Of a DNA stretch of 64,000 bases, positions 45,701 through 58,088 are shown piece after piece (position 1 is the first letter of the stretch; every line of letters starts with the position of its first letter). Source of the stretch: Nematostella vectensis (lineage: Eukaryota; Cnidaria; Anthozoa; Actiniaria; Edwardsiidae); the NCBI RefSeq assembly GCF_932526225.1, contig NC_064046.1:9389719-9453718 (forward strand), given 5' to 3'. Both the position numbers and the translations under genes were made by a program. Under the pieces are notes generated by a model, which had not been told where the DNA came from, did not search any database, and was given only the letters and a program-made list of their open reading frames with translations.

Positions 45701-48522
45701 GTACACATATTTCTAATTCAGTGTGTGCACCTGTATATCTTTTGGTGTGAAGGTACACATATTTCTAATTCAGTGTGTGCACCTGTATATCTTTTGGTGT
45801 GAAGGTACACATATTTCTAATTCAGTGTGTGCACCTGTATATCTTTTGGTATGAAGGTACACATATTTCTAATTTAGTGTGCGACTGTTTATCTTTTGGT
45901 GTGAAGGTACACATATTTCTAATTCAGTGTGTGCACCTGTATATCTTTTGGTGTGAAGGTACACATATTTCTAATTCAGTGTGTGCGCCTGTATATCTTT
46001 TGGTGTGAAGGTACACATATTTCTAATTCAGTGTGTGCACCTGTATATCTTTTGGTGTGAAGGTACACATATTTCTAATCCAGTGTGTGCACCTGTATAT
46101 CTTTTGGTGTGAAGGTACACATATTTCTAATTTAGTGTGCGACTGTTTATCTTTTGGTGTGAAGGTACACATATTTCTAATTCAGTGCGCGACTGTTTAT
46201 CTTTTGGTGTGAAGGTAAACATATTTCTAATTCAGTGTGTGCGCCTGTATATCTTTTGGTATGAAGGTACACACATTTCTAATTCAGTGTGTGCACCTGT
46301 ATATCTTTTGGTGTAAAGTACACATATTTCCAATTCAGTGTGTGCACCTGTATATCTTTTGGTGTGAAGGTACACATATTTCTAATTCAGTGTGTGCACC
46401 TGTTTATCTTTTGGTGTGAAGGTACACATATTTCTAATTCAGTGTGTGCGCCTGTATATCTTTTGGTGTGAAGGTACACATATTTCTAATTCAGTGTGCG
46501 ACTGTTTATCTTTTGGTGTGAAGGTACACATATTTCTAATTCAGTGTGTGCACCTGTATATCTTTTGGTGTGAAGGTACACATATTTCTAATTCAGTGTG
46601 CGACTGTTTATCTTTTGGTGTGAAGGTACACATATTTCTAATTCAGTGTGCGCCGCCTGTATATCTTTTGGTGTGAAGGTACACATATTTCTAATTCAGT
46701 GTGCGACTGTTTATCTTTTGGTGTGAAGGTACACATATTTCTAATTCAGTGTGTGCGCCTGTATATCTTTTGGTGTGAAGGTACACATATTTCTAATTCA
46801 GTGTGCGACTGTTTTTCTTTTGGTGTGAAGGTACACATATTTCTAATTCAGTGTGTGCACCTGTATATCTTTTGGTGTGAAGGTACACATATTTCTAATC
46901 CAGTGTGTGCGGCTGTATATCTTTTGGTGTGAAGGTACACATATTTCTAATTCAGTGTGTACGCCTGTTTATCTTTTGGTGTGAAGGTACACATATTTTT
47001 AATTCAGTGTGTGCGCCTGTATATCTTTTGGTGTGAAGGTACACATATTTCTAATTCAGTGTGTGCGGCTGTATATCTTTTGGTGTGAAGGTACACATAT
47101 TTCTAATTCAGTGTGTGCACCTGTATATCTTTTGGTGTGAAGGTACACATATTTCTAATCCAGTGTGTGCGGCTGTATATCTTTTGGTGTGAAGGTACAC
47201 ATATTTCTAATTCAGTGTGTACGCCTGTTTATCTTTTGGTGTGAAGGTACACATATTTCTAATTCAGTGTGTGCACCTGTATATCTTTTGGTGTGAAGGT
47301 ACACATATTTCTAATCCAGTGTGTGCGGCTGTATATCTTTTGGTTTGAAGGTACACATATTTCTAATTCAGTGTGCGACTGTTTATCTTTTGGTGTAAAG
47401 GTACACACATTTCTAATTCAGTGTGTGCACCTGTATATCTTTTGGTGTGAAGGTACACATATTTCTAGTTCAGTGTGTGCACCTGTATATCTTTTGGTGT
47501 GAAGGTACACACATTTCTAATTCAGTGTGTGCGCCTGTATATCTTTTGGTGTGAAGGTACACATATTTCTAATTCAGTGTGCGACTGTATATCTTTTGGT
47601 ATGAAGGTACACATATTTCTAATTTAGTGTGCGCCTGTATATCTTTTGGTGTGAAGGTACACATATTTCTAATCCAGTGTGTGCGGCTGTATATCTTTTG
47701 GTTTGAAGGTACACATATTTCTAATTCAGTGTGTGCACCTGTATATCTTTTGGTGTGAAGGTACACATATTTCTAATTCAGTGTGCGACTGTTTATCTTT
47801 TGGTGTGAAGGTACACATATTTCTAATTCAGTGCGTGCACCTGTATATCTTTTGGTGTGAAGGTACACATATTTCTAATCCAGTGTGTGCGGCTGTATAT
47901 CTTTTGGTGTGAAGGTACACATATTTCTAATTCAGTGTGTACGCCTGTTTATCTTTTGGTGTGAAGGTACACATATTTCTAATTCAGTGTGTGCGCCTGT
48001 ATATCTTTTGGTGTGAAGGTACACATATTTCTAATTCAGTGTGTGCGGCTGTATATCTTTTGGTGTGAAGGTACACATATTTCTAATCCAGTGTGTGCGC
48101 CTGTATATCTTTTGGTGCGAAGGTACACATATTTCTAATTCAGTGTGTGCACCTGTATATCTTTTGGTGTGAAGGTACACATATTTCTAATTCAGTGTGC
48201 TCCTGTATATCTTTTGGTTTGAAGATACACATATTTCTAATTCAGTGTGTGCGCCTGTTTATCGTTTGGTGTGAAGGTACACATATTTTTAATTCAGTGT
48301 GTGCGCCTGAATATTGTTTGGTGTGAAGGAACACATAATTCCAATTCAGTGTGCGCCGCCTGTATATCTTATGGCGTGAAGGTACACATATTTCTAGTTC
48401 AGTGTGTGCGCCTGTATATCTTTTGGTGTGAAGGTACACATATTTCCAATTCAGTGTGCGCCGCCTGTATATCTTATGGCGTGAAGGTACACATATTTCT
48501 AATTCAGTGTGTACCCCTGTAA
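36752..48522 (+). repeat. 11.8-kb minisatellite, 50/52-bp units, about 225-230 copies
   Basis: The core unit contains CTTTTGGTGTGAAGGTACAC followed by ATATTTCTAATTCAGT. The variable part is of three kinds: GTGTGTGC[A/G]CCTGTATATC (52-bp unit), GTGTGCGACTGTTTATC (50-bp unit) and GTGTGCGCCGCCTG (53-bp unit). 52- and 50-bp units alternate in recurring patterns, so the array has higher-order structure. Degenerate single units lie outside at about 36567-36640 and 48888-48955. Open frames occur on both strands throughout and drift between phases as unit types change, so they are not genes. Confidence 0.97.
36922..45473 (+). repeat. 4276-bp higher-order tandem duplication inside the minisatellite
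   Basis: The order of unit variants in 36922-41197 is repeated in 41198-45473 at a constant offset of 4276 bp across about 83 units, including rare variants (CGCCGCCTG units, ACACAC variants, GCTCCTG units). I noticed one substitution (ACTATTTATC at about 39708 against ACTGTTTATC). Smaller repeats of blocks, such as 360 bp between 38159 and 38519, are nested inside. Confidence 0.92.
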
Positions 48523-51500
48523 TTCTAATACACTTTTTTATAAGAACGTCTAATTTTCAGTGAAGGCTAAGCCGTTCTAATTTTTGGGACATTTTAAGGC
48601 TGAATATGTTCTCAACGATGATCTTAAATTTTAGTGTATATAAAAATATAATTCCCAATGAATTATTAGGAAGAGAATTATATTAATGATCAATAGCAAC
48701 AATAAGGTTGTTACTATGAGCACAATTTGATTCTGCATTTTAGAATATTTTTTTCTGCTATCTGAGCCTCGGCATGTTCTTAAGATTTGGTGAAAGCTGA
48801 AGAAATTTTTTTATTATTTTTCACTTAATTTTGTTTTTGTACAATGTTGACCGTAAGATAGACACAAATACAAAGCTTGGGCTCCCTGTGATTCAGTATG
48901 CGCGCCTGTGTAATCTTTCGATCTTTTGGTAGGAGGGTATACATATCTTAAATTCACGATTGCCTTTATATCTTTCTGAAGCTTTAAATTTGAGGAGTTT
49001 AGGTTTACTGGGAATAAATTGTTTGGTAGAAAATTAATCACCCAAGGGTTCCCAAGATGATTATTAGAATTGGATTTCCGAAAGACTCTTGTTTCCGATG
49101 AGATACAACTTCTCGGCCAAAGTAACGGAATTGTTCTTTTTACGCCAAATAGTTCCTTTTTAATAAACTGCAAATTTAATTTGTTACAGTAACACAAGCT
49201 GTAAAATGTGCAAAGTGTTGCATTCTCAAGGGCAATATGCCGTGAATCTAAGTCCATATTTTCATTACCACCCACTTCCTACTAAACAGTACAAAAATAA
49301 TTATTGAATATTCAAGGTCCCCCAAAATTACTACTTTACTTGTTCTTATTAAGTCGAACACTACCCAAAAGACATTATTCGGCGATAATGGCCGTCATTT
49401 AAAACATTAGTTCAATCTTCTGACTGATTATTATTCTGTAGTACTCATGAGAGTAATGTCCCACGCGATAACACCATTTGCAAACACGTACTGCTGACAT
49501 CATAATCAAGTCAGCAAACATCACGGGGATCACAGTGAGCAAGACCGTGGGACTACAAGATATATCTGATATGTTTGCTAACCTTTTTCCGTAAACGATT
49601 TTAAATTTGTCTAGATATTACCCCGAGACAAACTCTCAAGTTTGACTGACATTACTAAGGGGAAACTAAACATTACAAACAAACTTGTGCCATTTTTCCT
49701 TATGTTTGTTTTTTCTTCTTTCGTGACTCCCTATACTTTATACTCATTGAATATCACCCAATAGATAAGATTTTTGACTATGAGTATCATAGAAACTTAA
49801 TATCTGTAATGTTTTTTAATTTTTAATTTTTTTTAATTTTTAATATCTGTAATGTTTTTTTTGTTACTTAGGTATCTGTTTGTACCGAAAAGTAGAGTGA
49901 AAACAAATCGGCGAAAGAGTTCTTTACCACAGTCTTGAATGGTGTTCTTTAAAATATCAAATCATTCTTTTTATATATATTTTAGCAACGCAATGACAGG
50001 AAGGGGATATGGGAAGTGACGCATATAGACTGCTGTTTTATTTACACTGGAAATCGAACATTCAAGTTTTAATGTCCTTAAGATTAGGGGATCCAAGAAG
50101 CGGAAGGATTCAAGTTCATTGTGTACATGATTCAGTAAACGTTTGCCGAGGAGTCATACGAATTACATAACAGAAACATGTAAAGTTCATTGCTGGCGTT
50201 AAGAATGGTGTAATACTCATGAGAAAAGTTCAAGATGAAAACATACATTTTCTGACCTTAATGTCGAGTACAATTTTCTACTTTTTTATCTATTTAAAAT
50301 ATCTCCTCTTTCAAACATTAACGTCGTTACTTATCTCTTATTCAAAAGTAAAGAAATTATTTGAATAGCGGACTCTCATTATGTGCTTGTTTCAAAAATG
50401 TTATTATCATTAAAGTGTAACGAGTTAGGTCATTAAAGGCTATTGTTAGCCCCTCAGGCTGTTCGGATGTTCAAGGAAAAACCCTACCTTAGCGTGCCTC
50501 TACCTCTGCCTAGAAAATAGTCCCTTAGAGACAGAAGATAAGAGCCAACAGAATTCGTCTTGAAGAAGCCCAGAATTGAATGACTACAGTATCGACCTCT
50601 GGGCGTTCAAGGATAGCCAAGCATCCGCGTTTAGAGGGAACAAAGGTAAACGAGATTTTCATACCAAAAGGATGAAGGGATATCAAACTACGGTAACAGG
50701 TAGGCCTTATTTCTCAAAAGTAATTTTACGTTTATGAAATTTTTTTTAAAGAGGGATTTGAAAATTAAATTAACAATGAAATTTTGAACAAGCATACAAA
50801 CGGCTTCATTTTGATGGCTGGATCTGAAGTCTTAGTTTTTCATCCAAGTAGAAATTGTTCGTCCAAATAGAGATTCCTTAACTGAGTTGTGCTAGGCCAA
50901 TAACAAGAAGAGTAAAAAAATTTTGGAAATCTTAATAAAATTACACAAAACATAAAAATCAAGAACTCGCTTAAAAAACATAGGGTAAGATCTGGAATTA
51001 GTCTCTTTAAAGCTTAAAGATGGTTGCCAAGATCAAGCAGTTTAAACCATGTAACTGACAAAGCTAAGAGCTGAAACACGGAGAAGCATTACAATTGAAG
51101 CTTATTCGTCGCCATTACAAAATATGACAAATATATATATAAGGTATATTTTAAAGTTAAAGATAGTCTTTTACCATCGCAATAATGAATATTGAATGAA
51201 ATATTGATTAACATTTTCCTGACAATGAAACAATAAACAACATGCATTAAAAAGAACATCAAATATTTTTTTCTGAGATCAGAGCGTTTATGGGCCACAA
51301 TCTTGAAAACAGCTGCGCGTATTAAAAGAAGAATCACCGACACAAATTTCAAACAGCCTGGTGTGTAAAAGTGATTAGTGTAAAAGTGGTTAGTATGAAA
51401 TTTGCTCCAAAATTAGCACACTTAAAAAAAATCATATCACATTTGCTTCCGTGACTGTTGCAGGGATATAATAAACAACTGCCATTCGTATCCTATTCAA

Positions 51501-52390
51501 TCTCTTTTTTTCTTTTGACTTAAAAAAACAACAAATAAAGTAATAGAAGCTTTATGCTCTGCTCCCCTTGTGAAGGCTACAGTGATTCTTTCCTTTTGGA
51601 TAAAAGCTATTTGCTGTGCTTCCCCTCTGAAGGCTACAGTAATCATGCCTTTTGGATAGAAACTATTTTTTTGTGATTTCTCCCTTAAAGGTTGTGCTTT
51701 CCGTCTTTCAGTAATTCATGACTTTTGCGGTCGTACTCTTTTGCTCTTAGTATGTGAACCTATTTGAATTGAATTAGTTCTATGTTTAGAAAACGTAAAT
51801 AAATCATTACTGGATTTACTTTCAGGTTTCTTTGCGCTTATTTCCGATTCCTATTTTTGGAACATAAGGGTCTTTGCATTCTTACTACAATTATATCATC
51901 ATTATTCAATTTTAGTCCCTTATTATTAAAATATGGAGATAATAAACGTTCAATTCCTTATGAGGTTGTTACTTGGTCTCCCGAGTATCAATCTCATACA
52001 AAGAACAACAGTAAAAACCAATTTCTATTCTGTTGTATTATAAAAAAAGATGTCATTAAAAATTATATAAAAATAAACATACCACCAAACATGTAAGAAT
52101 AGCAAATATTTCGTTCGTTTTCCTGAGCCTTTTTTCAGATTTTAGAAATAAAGTAAATTAACAGCACATTAATCTAAATCCAGTATTTCAATCTAAATAT
52201 TATTTTTGGGAGGCTAGTCTAGCTTTAAAAAAGTGCCAAATTGAAATTCAAAAACACACACGAACACAATGAAACTGCCCGTGAAAATGAAAAATGAAAT
52301 AGATTGAGGGATTTACGCTAAGCGTCAAAAACAGATGTCTTGCTAAGTTATTCGACTCTGGTGGCGCGAAAAAACTTTAAATTAAAGTGC
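48523..52390. other. AT-rich intergenic stretch
   Basis: No gene is recognised. Frames such as 48814-49275 (-) overlap a degenerate minisatellite unit and show no domain. A short duplication of AATATCTGTAATGTTTTTT lies at 49797-49860. An imperfect ~63-bp tandem repeat (GAAGGCTACAGT...CCTTTTGGATA) lies at about 51556-51670. Confidence 0.4.
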
Positions 52391-52395
52391 CAACG

Positions 52396-52451
52396 ACCAA
52401 TCATAAACTTGTGACGTCACACGAGCTGAAAATCGCAAATGGGACGTGAGT
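52396..52451 (+). promoter_or_regulatory. Possible promoter and 5' non-coding exon of downstream membrane-protein gene
   Basis: A CCAAT box (52396) and a perfect TGACGTCA (CRE) element (52412-52419) are followed within about 30 bp by a strong donor consensus (GGGAC|GTGAGT, 52446). This could be a first non-coding exon spliced to the acceptor TCATTTCAG at 53156. No transcript evidence is available and no clear TATA box is present. Confidence 0.25.
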
Positions 52452-53235
52452 GTCGATAGAAAATCCAAAGTCCAGTTGACTCCAATGAGTGGTATTCATG
52501 TAAGGCAATATCCGTACTGCAAGGCTTTGTTAGTAAACATCACATCTGCTGGTATTATACTATTTGGCGGTGCGTCTTGGGTACTGTCTCCGAGATCTTT
52601 TGCTATTGTAAGTTCCCTGCTGGTTTATCATTCAAGCCATTTCTGATTACTTAATATTAACCTTCTTGTTTTGCCAATAGTCTCTCAAACACCACTGTTT
52701 CGTTAGATTAAGGTTTCATCAACGGTTTTATTGGTATCGATAAAGTACCCTTTGAATCGAAGTATCTAACAATCGAGAAGTTTTTGTAGTTACAACAGAG
52801 AAAAAGACATTGCACTTCCAATATACCATCGTCTTAGTTTTCCCATAATGAAAGCTAGCCCCTCTGAAGGAGACGCTAAGCTGAAGAGGCAAAGTAATTT
52901 AAATTCTGTCAGGATTTAGGTGATGGATTAGACCGTTAGGCTATGTGATATTGCTCGAATAAAGCCTCTCACAAATGTAATAAGCTTTTTCCATATTGGT
53001 GGATCACAGATAGTTCAAGACCTGGCCCTTAAAGGCGATGTTTTTGTAAGGTATTGAATAATCGTCCAAACTTAAAAATACACAGTACTTGCAAAACCAC
53101 AGACTTCAAGAACCTTTTATTTATATTTTACTGAGCTTCGAATTTTCTCATTTCAGATCAGGAACTTTGCCAGTTTTGGGACGCACCTATAGCGAAGCAG
53201 TTCTTGGGAAAATGTTCATATTCTAACCAGTCAAG

Positions 53236-53652
53236 ATGTCTTCCAAACGAAGCATGAGCTCCGTGGTTCATTGCTTAACTCGCATACGGAAAATGAGAGC
53301 ACGGAATAACCTAGAAGTACCGAGGGAACAGCTAAACGCGATTCTCTACCCAATGTACATGGTCACCTCTTTTATAGGACACAAAAACAAGCGACATCCG
53401 TGGTTTGGTCGCTTTGGCCTTGTTTTATGGATAACGAGTCTCTGTGTTCACTTTGCGTTGGATTTCTACGAGGCAAAACACATATTCGGAACGGCATGGG
53501 CAACAGCTATAGGGGTCTTTTTTGTTTCGTTTACATCAGGAACTTATATAATCATCAAAGATTTGATTCCATGGATTGAAGACGGACTCGAGATACTCTA
53601 CGTTGATGGGAACTTTACAGAAACGCTGGAGAAAGTCAAGCGAGTTGCTAAG
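53236..53652 (+). CDS. First coding exon of a multi-pass membrane protein, possibly gustatory-receptor-like
   Basis: The ATG at 53236 has a good context (TCAAGATGT) and an in-frame stop 12 nt upstream, so this is the true start. An acceptor at 53156/53157 suggests an upstream 5' UTR exon. The 139 codons end GTTGCTAAG|GTAAGA in phase 0. The protein has a basic N-terminus with no signal peptide, then three hydrophobic segments at about residues 36-51 (ILYPMYMVTSFIG), 59-80 (FGLVLWITSLCVHFAL) and 87-110 (WATAIGVFFVSFTSGTYII), then an amphipathic stretch. This resembles the start of animal gustatory-receptor-like seven-helix proteins, known in cnidarians, but no diagnostic motif is visible. Coding status is fairly sure; the family is a guess. 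Later exons were not found with confidence. Confidence 0.55.
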
Positions 53653-56292
53653 GTAAGATCTTGTGAACATACATTTAAAAAATCAAAATACAAGAAGCAA
53701 GGTAAAGATTGATTATTCCTATTACAAATTAGAAGGTAAAATGTCTGTTAAAGCAAAAAGCTGATTTTTTTTGTGAGGAAATTGCAGATTAATTATTCCC
53801 GACCAGATCTGTACTAAAAACCTAAGGAAGTCGATGTTATTGACAGCGTCTGTTAACATCAGCATATAATGGTTTTTATTAAACGTTTTTATTAATGAAA
53901 CAAGGAAGGAAGGATCGTAGGGTAATAATCTCTGTAATACAGGTCTTTCTGTACACAAAGATGAATAATTCTCAGGAAAAAAGCCGCCTACAAGAAGATT
54001 TTCCGACAAAGAACAAAATACACAAAAGATTAACATTTTCCTAAAGAACTCACCCCAAGTATTTTTTTTAAACATAAACCATCTCAAAAAAAAAAAAACC
54101 GACAGCCGAAGAAAATAAATTCAAGTGGTTTGCAGTAAATATTATCTAGTCTGATTTGGAAGAAGCTTATAAGTAAACACAATTAGAATAAGAAATAGCG
54201 AAGGACTAATGAAATGCTTGACAAAGTAGTCTACTAAATGAATCGATTGGGTCTATAAATGAATTGAAAATTGCTTGTATTAGCCCGGACCAGCTGGACT
54301 TTTGAAACTAAGGGTCGACAAATACAAAAATATTTTTTAAAAATCCTGCAATACTAAAGAAATAAACATTTCAATGTTTTTATAGAATGAAATCAATCCA
54401 CTATTTAACTTTTCCTGAAAGTTAAAGGCTTTCGATTGACTTTTTGTTTCAAAATATAGAGAGTAAATAGAAAATCGATTGCTTTAATAAATATCAGAAA
54501 GGGAAATTGTTCATAAGAAAGCAGTCTACGTGCATAGTGTTTGAAGAATATTTTCATATAGTTTGCTCATATGTCCCAGCTGATGGTCTGCGCTATCATC
54601 CCTTAAACCCCTTCCTCGAAACCACTCATTATTTTTTATCTCAAAAGCAACACTAACCTGAAAAATAAATTGTGCTTAATCAGTCTTAATCACAATCCTG
54701 ATAAATATACCCATCGCTACTTCAAATATATCTGATACAAAAAAGAACGTCTAGAAAACACTTTTTATCGACATTTTCAAGGCAAATATCCAAAAGATGT
54801 GAGCAAAACTTTTCTCGCTTTTTCGTTGTAAGTGGCACTCCCAATTAAGATAATAACAGTAAGCAAAGGTTTTTATGGTCATATATTTCGCTGATCACTA
54901 CGAAACCTGCGTTTCTGAGTACCTCTTTCTAACACAGAATCTATGAATAGCACTCAGGATTTAAAGGAGAGAAGTATTTGTTTTATCTGCACCTTTATGA
55001 GAAATGGGAAATCGCCGATAAATTAGATTAAGCCATTTACCATCTCTCACCGTCCTTCGTGTCCTTGACACTCAGACGCAAGTCAAAATACATTTATTTC
55101 TTATGAATTATTTATCTAAGATAAATAAGATATCACAAAAGAGAGCTAAACGTCGAACTTAGAATTTCTATCAGAAATACTTAATGATATAAATAAGGCC
55201 TTGACCTTTTTGCTAAATTGCAAAATTGCTCGATTTTCGTCGTGATCTCGTTTATATTTGTTTAGAGCACTACTGGATTTGAAAAGCTTAACCGGTATTA
55301 GCAGGATACCCAGTTTTTACTGTAAAAGCCACAATTACAGAGTATACCACTATTACTTAAGTAAACAAAAGCCATAAATTCTACGAAAGATGTTCAGCAT
55401 TAAAATAGGCTTCTCTTTACAAGCGATTTCTATAGATCTCTAAAAGTTTGATACCTTCAAATAACAAAATCCAGAGGAAACAAATTATGTATAACGTTCA
55501 TAATGACTTTTTAAAATCTTTTGTTAACGATATTAGAACCCATCTGTGAAATAGAAGAACACTTCGCCACGTAGATGAAAGTAAATGTAGTACGGTAATT
55601 ATATCATACGGTGATTCTTTTTTTCATTTAAAAGGCTTTTTTGAGTTTGGTATTTCTCGCAGATTTTCCTTTTTTTCTTTTTTCAGAAAAGTTCATTGAA
55701 ACCTTTGTTTAAATTTTATATTGCAGAGAGCGGAGACGTTATGACAGTTTTATTGACTTTGTGATATACAGTTTATGCCGGCTTCCGATATGAAATACGA
55801 GTTTAGCAATAAAAGCAATGTCTAACAAAAAAAAATGAAAATGTCTCGTTTCTTTCATACGTTAAATTCAATTTAATTGGACCCAATAAAACTAATAAAC
55901 AACGTCTAAGTATACAACAATTATAATTGGAGAATAAAAAAATCAACGAAAACTGAATGGACGGGAATTGTATCGAAAGTAAATAAGCAAATAACGGAGT
56001 GTTATTGTAATACACGGAATGTTGATAAAATCACAATCTGTCCTAAACAATAGAACGTCTTAATTTCAGTTTAATTATTTAATATTATTATTTTGACATT
56101 TTTTAAATATTTTTTTTTCTTAAATGAATATGAGGTATACCGACACCGGTAGAAGGTGTCTTTGAATTCATAAGAACGCATGATCGGCCAAGTCCTAATT
56201 TCCTGACACTTCCTCTCATTTGTAAAGTTACGTATCTCTGCAATCAGGCGCGTCACACATATGTGGCAATGGGCAATACTCATCTGCTACAT
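53653..56292. other. AT-rich stretch; intron(s) of the preceding gene and junction to cadherin copy 2
   Basis: No further exon of the membrane-protein gene is clear. A weak candidate last exon follows TTATATTGCAG at 55727 (ERRRYDSFIDFVIYS-type frame, stop near 55790) with AATAAA at 55808, but its phase does not fit the 53652 donor without an extra exon. The - strand frame at 53722-54087 is AT-driven and has no domain. No mobile element is recognised at the cadherin breakpoint (56295/56296). Confidence 0.35.
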
Positions 56293-57618
56293 TTAATCAT
56301 TGACATCAAGTAAAGTCAACCACACGTGGGCTTTTCCAGTCAAACCTCCAGTATCTTTTGCCGTGATCTCAAGATGGTGGATGGGTGTGGTCTCCCTATC
56401 AAGCGGTAACCGAGTGCGCACGATACCCAAACTAGAATTATCCGGATTCGGGACGACTTTAAACAGGTCATCGGGGTTACCTCCCGTAATATCAAAGACA
56501 AACTTGGCGTTATCGCCACTATCATAGTCCACAGCGGTTACCACGACAACCGGTGATCCCACTGCAAGATCCTCCGCTACAGTCTTGTTATACTGGTTTG
56601 GAATGAATATGGGTGCGTTATCGTTTGCATCTGTGATTGTTATGAGTACATAAGCAGGGCTGTTGTCACTTAGAACAGGCATACCACGATCAGACACTGT
56701 CACCGTTAAGTTATAAGACTTCCTTAGTGTGTAGTTCAATATGCCGAATACGTGGACTGTACCCTTGCTTGGGTTCACGTAGAAAGCAGCGGGTTCGTTT
56801 CCATGTGTTACGACGAATTCTAACTCGGCATTAGGGCCAGTATCGGTGTCAGTCGCGGAAACTGAAGTCACTACGTACCCTGGTCTTACATCCTCTGACA
56901 CAGTACCCCTGAAGCTTCTTTTAGTGAAAACAGGGGCATGATCGTTCGCATCGGTCACGTAAATAGTAGCGACTTTTGTCGTGCTAAGTTTGTTTGCGCC
57001 TTGGTCTGTCGCCAGGACCGTGATAGTGAACGAATTGGGAGACGTCTCTCGGTCTAGTATCTCCTCTGTGGTCACAAGCGCAGTATTGGCGTCGATCTTG
57101 AATTTCCCTCCTGCGTTATCCGTCAAAGTGTACCTAATCTCGGCGTTGCCTCCCAGATACGGATCATCGTCATCATGGGCTTGCACGTACATGACGCTTG
57201 TACCTGCTGCTTTATTCTCCTCCACGTATCCCACATATAATGAATTTGGAAATCGTGGCTGGTTATCGTTAATATCAGTTAAGTTGATCTCAATGTAGGC
57301 AGAACCCGTGTGAACGCCATCTTTAGCGAGCACGTTGAAAGAGAATATGGGTGTAGCCTCTCTGTCTAATGGCTGGGAACCCGTCGATATAATCCCCACA
57401 AACTTGCCACCTTCTTGGCGTGCGGCGATGGTGAAGTAGCTGGAGCTGCCCTCTAGAGTGTATTGGATGTTAGGGCTGTCTGTGTCGACTGCATACACCT
57501 TGAGTACTTCGACACCCGATCCAGTCATCTCGGACACGCGTCCGGTATATATTGGGGATAGGAGGGTAGGCGTGGTTAGAGTCATGAACATAGGGACAAT
57601 GTCGTTCGCGTCAGTGAT
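56293..57618 (-). CDS. Cadherin copy 2, truncated EC exon
   Basis: The acceptor CTTAACAG|ATCACTGACG at 57618 matches copy 1. It encodes about four and a half EC repeats and stops at LLDVND followed by TAA. Differences from copy 1 include V to L in DINVTDIND, I to S in TKRIFRG, D to N in YVDPSKG, S to F in HVSGILN and E to K in DLFEVVP. Confidence 0.85.
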   Translation of the reverse strand: MTDANDIVPMFMTLTTPTLLSPIYTGRVSEMTGSGVEVLKVYAVDTDSPNIQYTLEGSSSYFTIAARQEGGKFVGIISTGSQPLDREATPIFSFNVLAKDGVHTGSAYIEINLTDINDNQPRFPNSLYVGYVEENKAAGTSVMYVQAHDDDDPYLGGNAEIRYTLTDNAGGKFKIDANTALVTTEEILDRETSPNSFTITVLATDQGANKLSTTKVATIYVTDANDHAPVFTKRSFRGTVSEDVRPGYVVTSVSATDTDTGPNAELEFVVTHGNEPAAFYVNPSKGTVHVFGILNYTLRKSYNLTVTVSDRGMPVLSDNSPAYVLITITDANDNAPIFIPNQYNKTVAEDLAVGSPVVVVTAVDYDSGDNAKFVFDITGGNPDDLFKVVPNPDNSSLGIVRTRLPLDRETTPIHHLEITAKDTGGLTGKAHVWLTLLDVND

Positions 57619-57835
57619 CTGTTAAGGTAAAAATGGAAAACAAATTGAGAGATCGTTTTGACATTATCGGTGGCTATTCTAAGCAAAGAGAAGAAGCCAT
57701 TAGACAACCAAAGTGAGGAGGTGGTCAATAACAAAAAAAAAATATGGACAAAAAATATGGGCACAATAAGGTATTTAGAAAAATAGGCTGTAAAAAATGC
57801 ATTGTCTAATATCACTATTTGACCCGATGAGGATA

Positions 57836-58002
57836 AAGCCTAGTTTTCATATAGTCGTAACAGTCGTAAGGGTCGTAAAATTCGTCTGCAAAAAAAAATA
57901 ATAATTACCGATCACCATCGAAAGATTACCTATAGTTCATAGCGAGTCGGGTGTTCGCCTCGAGGAGCAAACACTCCTTACGACTATATGGAAACCAGGC
58001 TT
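57836..58002. mobile_element. MITE-like element in cadherin copy 2 intron
   Basis: This is the counterpart of the element at 2903-3044, with the same inverted ends, in the same intron. It has a different, longer centre that includes CTCGCTATGAACTATAGG, absent from copy 1. Presence in both copies at the same point shows descent from one insertion. Confidence 0.6.
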
Positions 58003-58088
58003 AAGGGCACCCATACATAAGAAAAAGGAGAGTATTTAAACTTATCTAGCACAAGGATGTTCTATATAATAAATTCACAACATCTCAC

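Noticed and set aside
36752-48522. Dozens of overlapping 60-111-codon frames on both strands of the minisatellite
   Set aside because: They repeat the same short peptide in drifting phases and lack any start, splice or domain context; they are products of the tandem unit.
36752-48522. CRISPR-like appearance of regularly spaced repeats
   Set aside because: There are no unique spacers; the whole 50/52-bp unit repeats, and the genome is eukaryotic.
48814-49275. 153-codon frame on the - strand
   Set aside because: Overlaps a decayed minisatellite unit; no domain or codon signature.
53722-54087. 121-codon frame on the - strand
   Set aside because: AT-driven, no domain, antisense to the intron of the membrane-protein gene, no splice or promoter context.
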